Shown one piece after another: positions 1-5,672 of a DNA stretch of 10,795 nucleotides. The stretch comes from Lysobacteraceae bacterium (GTDB lineage Bacteria; Pseudomonadota; Gammaproteobacteria; Xanthomonadales; Xanthomonadaceae). The stretch covers positions 1 through 10,795 of the forward strand of contig DMHI01000046.1 in NCBI GenBank assembly GCA_003449515.1, in the 5' to 3' direction. The notes below the pieces were generated by a model. It did not search any database. It was not told the origin of the DNA and was given only the letters and a program-made list of their open reading frames with translations. A program made the translations under genes and the position numbers. Each line of letters begins with the position of its first letter. The first letter of the stretch is position 1.

Positions 1-784
1 CGACCGCCTTCGAGCCCAGCGTGTTGGCCTCGCGGTTGAATTCCTGCAGCAGGAAATCCAGGCGCCGGCCCACGGCCTCGCCGCGTTTCATCGCGTGACG
101 GGCTTCAATGACATGGGTGGCGAGGCGATCCAGCTCCTCGTCGACGTCGGCGCGCTGCAGCAGCAGCACCAGCTCCTGTTCGAGCCGCGCCGGATCGACG
201 TCGACTTTCAGCTCGGCGAAGCGGGTTTCGATGCGCTGGCGCAGCGCCGCGCGAAGCTCGGGCAGCACGCCGCGCACGCTGGTGATGATCGCTTCGATGG
301 CCTTGAGCCGCTCCTCGATCAGCGCGGCGAGCGCCCTGCCTTCGCGCTCGCGGTGGGCGATGAAATCGGCCAGCAGCGCATCGGCCAGCGATGCGGCCTC
401 GGCGCGCAGGGCGTCCATGTCGGTGCCGGCCTCGGCCAGCACGCCGGGGAAGGCCAGCAGCTCGGTGAAGCTGGTTTCCAGCGTGGGGAAACGCGACGCG
501 AAGACGGCATGCAGCGCGGTGAGCTGCTGCAGCCGCGCTTCGTTCACGCTCAGTGGCCGCAGCGCGTCGCCACTGCTGCGCAAACGAAGGCCCAAGTCGA
601 GCTTGCCGCGCGCGACTTTCGCCGCGACCTTCTCGCGCAGCATCGGTTCCAGCACGCGCAGCTCATCGGGCAGGCGCAGCGAGAGTTCGAGGTAGCGGTG
701 GTTGACGGCGCGCAGCTCGAGGGCGAGTGTGCCGGCGGCGGTGGCGCCTTCGACCGCGGCGAAGGCGGTCATGCTGCGGATCAT
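1..784 (-). CDS. yicC: YicC family endoribonuclease, 3' end cut off by the window edge
   Basis: Read on the minus strand from an ATG at 784, the protein opens MIRSMTAFA, then has GTLALELRAVNHRYLEL and SLRLPDELR. This is the typical N-terminus of the YicC family. The last visible part reads GRRLDFLLQEFNREANTLG and then SKAV, the conserved C-terminal YicC block. About 261 codons are visible of a family length near 287, so roughly 25 residues lie beyond position 1. A second ATG at 772 (MTAF) is possible, but the MIRSMTAF start matches the family. YicC proteins are cytoplasmic endoribonucleases; the E. coli member has been linked to decay of the small RNA RyhB. The gene is divergent from rph with 76 bases between starts, an arrangement also found in E. 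coli. Identification is firm; the substrate here is unknown. Confidence 0.95.
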   Translation of the reverse strand, partial: MIRSMTAFAAVEGATAAGTLALELRAVNHRYLELSLRLPDELRVLEPMLREKVAAKVARGKLDLGLRLRSSGDALRPLSVNEARLQQLTALHAVFASRFPTLETSFTELLAFPGVLAEAGTDMDALRAEAASLADALLADFIAHREREGRALAALIEERLKAIEAIITSVRGVLPELRAALRQRIETRFAELKVDVDPARLEQELVLLLQRADVDEELDRLATHVIEARHAMKRGEAVGRRLDFLLQEFNREANTLGSKAV

Positions 785-820
785 GCGGTTGGCTCGCTGG
801 GCGGCCGGGTGGGACGCGGA

Positions 821-829
821 TGGTAAACT
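821..829 (+). promoter_or_regulatory. Candidate extended -10 promoter of rph
   Basis: TGG followed by TAAACT (824-829) gives a TGn-extended -10 element with 4 of 6 matches to TATAAT. It lies 31 bases before the rph start, so the leader would be about 25 bases. No -35 box is visible at the normal distance; the nearest TTG-like hexamer (789-794) is 29 bases away. This is inference from the pattern only. Confidence 0.35.
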
Positions 830-860
830 CCGCGCCCTTTCGCGACCACCGGCCCGATCC

Positions 861-1577
861 ATGACCACCCTCCCCCGCCCCAGTGGCCGCCTTCCCGAGC
901 AGATGCGCGATGTGCGCATCGAGCGCCGCTACACCAAGCACGCGGAAGGGTCGGTGCTGGTGTGCTTCGGCGACACCCGGGTGCTGTGCACCGCGAGCGT
1001 GGAGGAGCGTGTACCGCCGTTCCTGCGCGGCAAGGGCGAGGGCTGGATCACCGCCGAATACGGGATGCTGCCGCGCTCGACCAACTCGCGCATGGGCCGC
1101 GAGGCCGCGCAGGGCAAGCAGGGTGGCCGCACGCTGGAGATCCAGCGCCTGATCGGCCGCAGCCTGCGCGCCTGCGTCGATCGTGCCGCACTCGGTGAAC
1201 GCTCGATCACCCTCGACTGCGATGTGCTGCAGGCCGATGGCGGCACGCGCACCGCGGCGATCACCGGCGCCTACGTGGCACTGGTCGATGCGGTATCGAC
1301 CCTGAAGACCACGCGCAACCCGATTGTCGGGGCCGTTGCGGCGGTGTCGGCAGGCATCTATCGCGGTGTGCCGGTGCTCGACCTCGACTACGCCGAGGAC
1401 AGCGCCTGCGACACCGACATGAACGTGGTGATGAACGACGGTGGCGGCTTCATCGAGGTGCAGGGCACGGCCGAGGGCCACGCCTTCCGCCGCGACGAGA
1501 TGGACGCGATGCTGCGGCTGGCCGAGAAGGGCATCGCCGAACTGGTGGCGGCACAGCGCGCCGCGCTGGCGGCCTGA
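861..1577 (+). CDS. rph: Ribonuclease PH (tRNA 3'-end trimming exoribonuclease)
   Basis: A 238-residue protein, the usual length for RNase PH. The ATG at 861 was chosen because MTTLPRPSGRLPEQMR matches the family N-terminus; in-frame codons further upstream run back through yicC and were not used. No clear Shine-Dalgarno precedes it. RNase PH is a phosphorolytic 3'-5' exoribonuclease that trims tRNA precursors and other RNAs as a hexamer in the cytoplasm. Visible family blocks are GDTRVLCTASVE (37-48), GGRTLEIQRLIGRSLRA (88-104), the phosphate-site GGTRTAA (127-133) and LDLDYAEDSACDTDMN (173-188), which carries the catalytic aspartates D180 and D186. Nothing essential is missing. It is the first gene of a rightward cluster with rdgB (27-base gap) and hemW, and is divergent from yicC, so two RNase-family genes share one intergenic region. 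Confidence 0.97.
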   Translation: MTTLPRPSGRLPEQMRDVRIERRYTKHAEGSVLVCFGDTRVLCTASVEERVPPFLRGKGEGWITAEYGMLPRSTNSRMGREAAQGKQGGRTLEIQRLIGRSLRACVDRAALGERSITLDCDVLQADGGTRTAAITGAYVALVDAVSTLKTTRNPIVGAVAAVSAGIYRGVPVLDLDYAEDSACDTDMNVVMNDGGGFIEVQGTAEGHAFRRDEMDAMLRLAEKGIAELVAAQRAALAA

Positions 1578-1604
1578 CGCCGATCGATCGCCCGACGCGC
1601 GTGC

Positions 1605-2207
1605 ATGAAGGTGGTGCTGGCCAGTGGCAACCAGGGAAAACTCGTCGAGCTCGGCGAGCTGCTCGCCGGCGCCGGGCTCGATCTCGTTCCACAGGGTGCA
1701 CTGGGCATCGCCGATCCGGTCGAGGACGGCCACAGCTTCGTTGAGAACGCGCTGATCAAGGCGCGGAATGCGGCGCGGCGTTCCGGCCTTCCGGCGCTGG
1801 CCGATGATTCCGGCCTGATCGTCGATGCGCTCGGCGGTGCACCGGGCCTGATCAGCGCGCACTACGCCGGGGTGCATGGCGACGCCGCCGGCAACATCGC
1901 CAAGCTGCTGGCCGAACTGCAGGGCGTGCCCAGCGAACGCCGAACGGCGCGCTTCTACTGCTGCCTCGTGCTGCTGCGTCACGCCGACGATCCACAGCCG
2001 CTGATCGCTGAAGGGCAATGGCCCGGACTGATCCTCGACGCCCCGCGCGGCGACGGCGGCTTCGGCTACGACCCGGTGTTCTTCGATCCGGCGACCGGCA
2101 TGGGCGCGGGAGAGATGTCGCCGGCGATGAAGAACCCGATCAGTCACCGCGGCCGGGCACTGGCCGTGCTGAAGGCGCGGCTGGCCGAATGGATCGCCCG
2201 CGCGTGA
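1605..2207 (+). CDS. rdgB: XTP/dITP (non-canonical purine NTP) pyrophosphatase, RdgB/HAM1 family
   Basis: A 200-residue protein of standard RdgB length. It hydrolyses dITP, XTP and ITP to monophosphates and pyrophosphate, keeping deaminated purines out of DNA and RNA. The start MKVVLASGNQGK includes the phosphate-binding SGNxGK motif (7-12). LADDSGL (65-71) holds the catalytic aspartate D68. GFGYDPVF (152-159), K176 and SHRGRAL (180-186) form the nucleotide-binding part. One oddity: the block usually read as PG-[IL]-YSARY is PGLISAHY here, with I83 and H86 where Y and R are common. It follows rph after 27 bases and its stop overlaps the hemW start, so the three genes are probably co-transcribed. 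No convincing ribosome site is seen. Confidence 0.97.
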   Translation: MKVVLASGNQGKLVELGELLAGAGLDLVPQGALGIADPVEDGHSFVENALIKARNAARRSGLPALADDSGLIVDALGGAPGLISAHYAGVHGDAAGNIAKLLAELQGVPSERRTARFYCCLVLLRHADDPQPLIAEGQWPGLILDAPRGDGGFGYDPVFFDPATGMGAGEMSPAMKNPISHRGRALAVLKARLAEWIARA

Positions 2208-3373
2208 GCCTCGTGCCCGGCCCACTCGCGCTCTACATCCACATCCCTTGGTGCGTGCGGAAGTGCCCGTACTGCGACTTCAACTCGCACGCGAAGCCGC
2301 AGGAACTGCCGGTCGCCGAGTACGTGGCGGCACTGATCCGCGACCTCGAGTTCGACCTGCCCAGCGTCTGGGGCCGCACCGTGCACAGTGTGTTCTTCGG
2401 CGGCGGCACGCCGAGCCTGTTCCCGGCTTCGGCGATCAACGACATCCTCGCGGCCTGCAGCGCGCGCTTGCGCTTCGCGCCCGGCGCCGAGGTGACGCTG
2501 GAGTGCAATCCGGGCACGGCCGAGTTCGACCGCCTCGAGGGCTATCGCGCCGCCGGCGTGAACCGGCTGAGCTTTGGCGTGCAGAGCTTCGACGACGGCT
2601 GCCTGCGAGCACTCGGCCGCATCCACGACAGCGGGGAGGCCGAGCGCGCGGTGAAGCTGGCGCAGGATGCCGGCCTCGACAACCTCAACATCGATCTGAT
2701 GTACGCGCTGCCGCACCAGACCATGGCGATGGCGCTGCACGACGTGGAGCGCGCGATCGCACTTGCCCCCGCGCACCTCTCGCACTACCACCTGACGATG
2801 GAGCCCAACACCGTGTTCGCCGCACGGCCGCCGCAAGGCCTGCCCGACGAGGACGATGCGTGGGCGATGCAGGAGACCTGCCAGCAGCGCATCAACGCGG
2901 CCGGCTATGCGCACTACGAGATCTCGGCCTACGCGAAGCCGGGCCGGCAGTGCCAGCACAACCTCGCCTACTGGACCTATGCCGATTACCTCGGGCTGGG
3001 CGCCGGCGCGCACGGCAAGATCAGCTTCGGCGTTGATGGCCGCATCCTGCGCCGCTGGAAGAAGAAGAACCCGCGCGAGTACCTCGCGGCACTGACAGCG
3101 GGCGCAGCGGATGGCGCGCATATCGGCGGCGACGACGACGTGCTGCTGCCGGCACGCCCGTTCGACTACATGCTCAACCGCCTGCGTTTGCATGCGCCGT
3201 TCGCGCTCACCGATTTCGAGCAGGCCACGGGCGTGCCGCGCGGCGCGATCGCTGCTGAGATCGCGGTGGCCGAAGCGCGCGGCTGGCTGCTCGGCAATGG
3301 CGAGGTCTATGCGCTCACCGCGCAGGGCCGCAACTTCAACAACGATCTCGTCAGCCTGTTCCTCAAGGATTGA
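2204..3373 (+). CDS. hemW: HemW, radical-SAM haem chaperone (HemN-like)
   Basis: About 389 residues, close to E. coli HemW (378). The radical-SAM cluster motif is CVRKCPYCDF, with cysteines 17, 21 and 24. The next position is phenylalanine (F26), where true HemN coproporphyrinogen dehydrogenases carry a fourth cysteine; this points to HemW rather than HemN. The SAM-binding GGGTP (66-70), the LECNPGT block and HNLAYW follow, with a HemN C-terminal domain at the end. HemW binds haem and is thought to deliver it to respiratory proteins; it lacks coproporphyrinogen oxidase activity in characterised cases. The start is uncertain: GTG at 2204 gives a 4-base overlap with the rdgB stop (GTGA), while an in-frame ATG at 2189 adds five residues (MDRPR). 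Either leaves a short lead before LYIHIPWC. Tight coupling to rdgB is common in gammaproteobacteria. Confidence 0.94.
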   Translation: MSLVPGPLALYIHIPWCVRKCPYCDFNSHAKPQELPVAEYVAALIRDLEFDLPSVWGRTVHSVFFGGGTPSLFPASAINDILAACSARLRFAPGAEVTLECNPGTAEFDRLEGYRAAGVNRLSFGVQSFDDGCLRALGRIHDSGEAERAVKLAQDAGLDNLNIDLMYALPHQTMAMALHDVERAIALAPAHLSHYHLTMEPNTVFAARPPQGLPDEDDAWAMQETCQQRINAAGYAHYEISAYAKPGRQCQHNLAYWTYADYLGLGAGAHGKISFGVDGRILRRWKKKNPREYLAALTAGAADGAHIGGDDDVLLPARPFDYMLNRLRLHAPFALTDFEQATGVPRGAIAAEIAVAEARGWLLGNGEVYALTAQGRNFNNDLVSLFLKD

Positions 3374-3417
3374 CGGCGGCATCGCCACCCGGCAGCGCGC
3401 CGGCGTCGCGCATCGGA

Positions 3418-3423
3418 TAGACT
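3418..3423 (+). promoter_or_regulatory. Candidate -10 element for the btuB riboswitch transcript
   Basis: TAGACT matches TATAAT at 4 of 6 positions. A start about seven bases downstream (near 3430) would fall at the first base of the predicted riboswitch P1 helix, which supports its placement. No -35 box is visible at normal distance. Transcription could also read through from hemW, whose stop is 45 bases upstream. Confidence 0.35.
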
Positions 3424-3430
3424 CCGCCGC

Positions 3431-3590
3431 GCTGAAGGTGTTCGGGAAGCCGGTGTGAGTCCGGCACTGCCCCCGCAACGGTAAGTCGTGTCACGCGCCA
3501 CCACACGCCACTGGGCTCCGCCCGGGAAGGCGGTGGCGCTGCGAAGGCCCGGGCCTTCGTCCGCGGCAAGTCCGGAGACCGGCCTTCAGA
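3431..3590 (+). promoter_or_regulatory. Cobalamin (adenosylcobalamin-type) riboswitch aptamer
   Basis: The conserved cobalamin-aptamer blocks occur in order. GGGAAGCCGGTG is followed by GAGTCCGGCACTGCC and the core CCCCCGCAACGGTAAG (about 3470-3485). GCCACTG (3507-3513) comes next, then GGGAAGG (3524-3530), and last the B12 box AAGTCCGGAGACCGGCC (3568-3584). A closing P1 helix is visible: CTGAAGG (3432-3438) pairs perfectly with CCTTCAG (3583-3589). Such RNAs bind coenzyme B12 and usually switch off the gene downstream, and the next gene is btuB, as expected. The 160-base stretch from the aptamer to the btuB start is the probable expression platform. Boundaries are accurate to about ten bases. 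Confidence 0.95.
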
Positions 3591-3689
3591 CCGTCGGCGC
3601 GCGTGATCCCGGTCGCGCCGCACGGTCATGGCGCGCTGCGGTGGGCGGCGAGGCGTGGGTTCGGCCGCGTCGTGTCGTGGCCGTCTTCC

Positions 3690-3745
3690 GTCCTTGCGTT
3701 CGCCGTTCGCGTCACCCGCGGGTGTGCGCTGATGAACACAAGGAC
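3690..3745 (+). promoter_or_regulatory. Anti-Shine-Dalgarno helix and nested palindrome in the btuB leader
   Basis: GTCCTTG (3690-3696) is the exact reverse complement of CAAGGAC (3739-3745), which contains the btuB ribosome site AAGGA six bases before the ATG. Between the two arms lies a perfect 12-base palindrome, CACCCGCGGGTG (3713-3724). Folding these together would hide the ribosome site. That fits a translational OFF state for the cobalamin riboswitch upstream, although the fold itself is inferred. No poly-U tract is seen, so a transcription-termination platform is less likely. Confidence 0.55.
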
Positions 3746-3750
3746 CACCG

Positions 3751-5583
3751 ATGAACCGCTCTTCCCTCGCCGCCGGCCTCGCGCTGGCGCTGCTGCCCCT
3801 GTCCGCTGCGGCCTCCGCGTCCGGTGACGCCGGTGCGCCGGCGCGCGCCAACGCCGCCACGCTCGATGCGGTCGTCGTCACCGCGACACGCTCACCAACG
3901 GCGATCGCTTCGGGGCTGGCGGCCACCACCGTCATCGACCGCGCCGCCATCGAGCGCGCGCAGGCCCCCGACCTGATCGACCTGCTTGCGCGTCAGGCCG
4001 GTATCGACGTGTCGCGCACGGGTGGCCCCGGTGCGGTATCGACCCTGTTCCTGCGCGGCGGCAACTCCAACCACGTGCTGGTGCTGGTGGACGGTGTCCG
4101 CGTGAACTCCGTCCAGCAGGGCCTGTACGACTTCGCCACCCTGCCCCTGGACCGCATCGAACGCATCGAGATCGTCCGTGGTCCGCGCGCGGCCCTGTGG
4201 GGCTCGGACGCGATCGGTGGCGTGATCCAGGTCTTCACCCGCGATCCGGCCGGTCGCGGCGCGCAACTGCGCGGCGGCAGCCCGGACCGGGTCGACGTCG
4301 CCGCGCAATGGGGTGTCGCCGGCGCGGGCGGGAGTTTCGGCATTGGCGGCGGCGTGCAGGACGTGGGCGGCGACAATGCCAGTGCGCCCGGCAGCTTCGG
4401 CTTCGACCCCGATCCCGACGGCTTCCGCAACCGCCACGTCAGCGCCGCCGGACGCACCACCGTGGGTCGCCACGCGCTGGCCGCCCACCTGCTCGCCAGC
4501 GATGCCGATATCGAGTTCGACCGCGGCCTGACCCACGCGCGTTCGAGCAGCGGCGGTGCCACGCTGGGCGGCCCGCTCGGCACGCGCTGGACGCACAGCC
4601 TGGCGCTGGGCGAGGCGCGCGAGGATCTGCGCACGGTGTCGAGCTTCGGCAGCCGCTTCGATAGCCGGCGGCGCTCGCTCGACTGGCTGCACGATGTCGC
4701 CGTGTCGCCGCGCCAGGCCCTGCTGTTCGGGCTCAACCGGGTCGACGAGAATGCACGTTCACGCGACGCCCGTGGCGCTCCGGTCTACGACCGCAGCCGC
4801 CGCAACACCGGCCTGTTCGCGGCCTGGCGCGGTGCCTCGGGCGCGCAGCAGTGGGAGCTCGCGGCACGCGCCGACGAGAGCAGCCAGTTCGGCCTCACCA
4901 CCACCGCGCAGGCGGCGTGGGGCATGGCCCTCGCGGGGGGCTGGCGCGCCCGGGCCAGCTGGGGTCAGGGCTTCCGCGCGCCGAACACCAACGAGCTGTA
5001 TTCGCCGGGCTTCGGCGGATTCTTCGCCGGCAATCCCGACCTCAACCCGGAGCGCGCCCGCAGCGTGGAGGCGGGGCTGGAATGGGCGGGCGTCGGCGGC
5101 AGCGTAGGGCTGTCGGCGTATCGCAGCCGGGTGGCCGACCTCGTGGCCTTCAGCGGGCCCTTGTTCGCTGCCACCAACATCAGTGCGGCGCGCCTCGACG
5201 GCGTGGAGCTCGACGGCCGCTGGACGCTGGGCCGGGCGTCCCTGACCGGACACCTGGGCTGGCAGCGCGCCGAGAATGCCGCCACCGGCGCCGCCCTGCT
5301 GCGCCGTGCACCGCGCAAGGCCGCGCTGGGCATCGATGTGCCAGCCGGCGATGCGCTGCGGGTGGGCCTCGACTTGACGGCGGCATCGCGCCGGCAGGAT
5401 TTCGACGGCCCACTCGGCGGCTACGCCCGGCTCGACCTGAGGCTCGAGCAGCGGCTCGCGCCGGAATGGACGCTGCGCGCGCGCGTCGAGAACCTGCTTG
5501 ATCGCGACTACACCCTGGCCAGCGGCTTCACCACCCCCGGCCGCGGCGTCCTGCTGGAGCTGGCCTGGCACCCGGATCGCTAA
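3751..5583 (+). CDS. btuB: TonB-dependent outer-membrane vitamin B12 receptor, BtuB
   Basis: A 610-residue outer-membrane receptor, close to E. coli BtuB in length. Residues 1 to about 24 form a signal peptide: MNRS, a hydrophobic run, then AAASAS. A TonB box follows (LDAVVVTATR, 38-47). The plug domain (about 50-160) contains LFLRGGNSNHVLVLVDGVR and ends in RGPRAALWGSDAIGGVIQV. The rest is a 22-strand-type barrel with FRAPNTNELY and the C-terminal ENLLDRDYTLASGF. An acidic loop, FDPDPDGF with D219, D221 and D223, resembles the calcium-binding loop of E. coli BtuB. The specific BtuB call rests mainly on the cobalamin riboswitch upstream; sequence alone would support a TonB receptor of this class. 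AAGGA lies six bases before the ATG. The protein ends LAWHPDR, without the usual terminal aromatic residue. No btuCDF or cobalamin-salvage gene is nearby. Confidence 0.93.
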   Translation: MNRSSLAAGLALALLPLSAAASASGDAGAPARANAATLDAVVVTATRSPTAIASGLAATTVIDRAAIERAQAPDLIDLLARQAGIDVSRTGGPGAVSTLFLRGGNSNHVLVLVDGVRVNSVQQGLYDFATLPLDRIERIEIVRGPRAALWGSDAIGGVIQVFTRDPAGRGAQLRGGSPDRVDVAAQWGVAGAGGSFGIGGGVQDVGGDNASAPGSFGFDPDPDGFRNRHVSAAGRTTVGRHALAAHLLASDADIEFDRGLTHARSSSGGATLGGPLGTRWTHSLALGEAREDLRTVSSFGSRFDSRRRSLDWLHDVAVSPRQALLFGLNRVDENARSRDARGAPVYDRSRRNTGLFAAWRGASGAQQWELAARADESSQFGLTTTAQAAWGMALAGGWRARASWGQGFRAPNTNELYSPGFGGFFAGNPDLNPERARSVEAGLEWAGVGGSVGLSAYRSRVADLVAFSGPLFAATNISAARLDGVELDGRWTLGRASLTGHLGWQRAENAATGAALLRRAPRKAALGIDVPAGDALRVGLDLTAASRRQDFDGPLGGYARLDLRLEQRLAPEWTLRARVENLLDRDYTLASGFTTPGRGVLLELAWHPDR

Positions 5584-5592
5584 CCCATGAGC

Positions 5593-5628
5593 CCCCGGCC
5601 TGCCGTGACGCCCGTCACGGCGCCGGGG
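5593..5628 (+). terminator. Strong GC-rich hairpin after btuB, possible terminator
   Basis: GCCGTGAC (5602-5609) and GTCACGGC (5614-5621) form a perfect eight-pair stem with a GCCC loop. It extends by seven more pairs, CCCCGGC (5593-5599) with GCCGGGG (5622-5628), leaving a two-base bulge. There is no T-tract afterwards, so it is not a classic Rho-independent terminator. It begins ten bases after the btuB stop and precedes a candidate promoter, so an insulating or mRNA-end-protecting role is likely. Confidence 0.5.
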
Positions 5629-5632
5629 CAAC

Positions 5633-5641
5633 TGCTATCCT
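5633..5641 (+). promoter_or_regulatory. Candidate extended -10 promoter of the DUF1631 gene
   Basis: TGC followed by TATCCT (5636-5641) is a TGn-extended -10 element, 31 bases before the ATG at 5673. It lies just past the btuB hairpin, and no -35 box is evident. The same 31-base distance between the -10 end and the start codon is seen at rph. Pattern-based inference only. Confidence 0.35.
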
Positions 5642-5672
5642 GCCGCGACCCTCATGGCAATGGATCTTGCGA

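Noticed and set aside
789..829. TTGGCT (789-794) as -35 box for the rph -10 at 824-829
   Set aside because: The 29-base spacer is far beyond what sigma-70 tolerates.
663..2225. 520-codon minus-strand open frame opposite rph and rdgB
   Set aside because: It is a mirror frame of two confidently identified genes. Its composition (His, Arg, Ala and Gln rich) is typical of antisense frames in GC-rich DNA, and it has no recognisable domain.
2204..3373. Oxygen-independent coproporphyrinogen III oxidase (HemN)
   Set aside because: The fourth cysteine of the HemN CxxxCxxCxC motif is replaced by Phe, as in HemW, and the length fits HemW rather than the longer HemN.
2144..3478. 444-codon minus-strand open frame opposite hemW
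   Set aside because: Antisense shadow of hemW that also runs into the riboswitch; no family resemblance.
3488..3754. 88-codon plus-strand frame in the btuB leader whose stop overlaps the btuB ATG
   Set aside because: It runs through the riboswitch aptamer, has Arg/Ala-rich random-looking composition and lacks a ribosome site. The ATGA overlap is probably chance.
3732..3827. Short frame from the ATG at 3732, a possible leader peptide of btuB
   Set aside because: It overlaps btuB out of frame, has no ribosome site at the right distance, and its residues mirror the signal-peptide codons in another frame.
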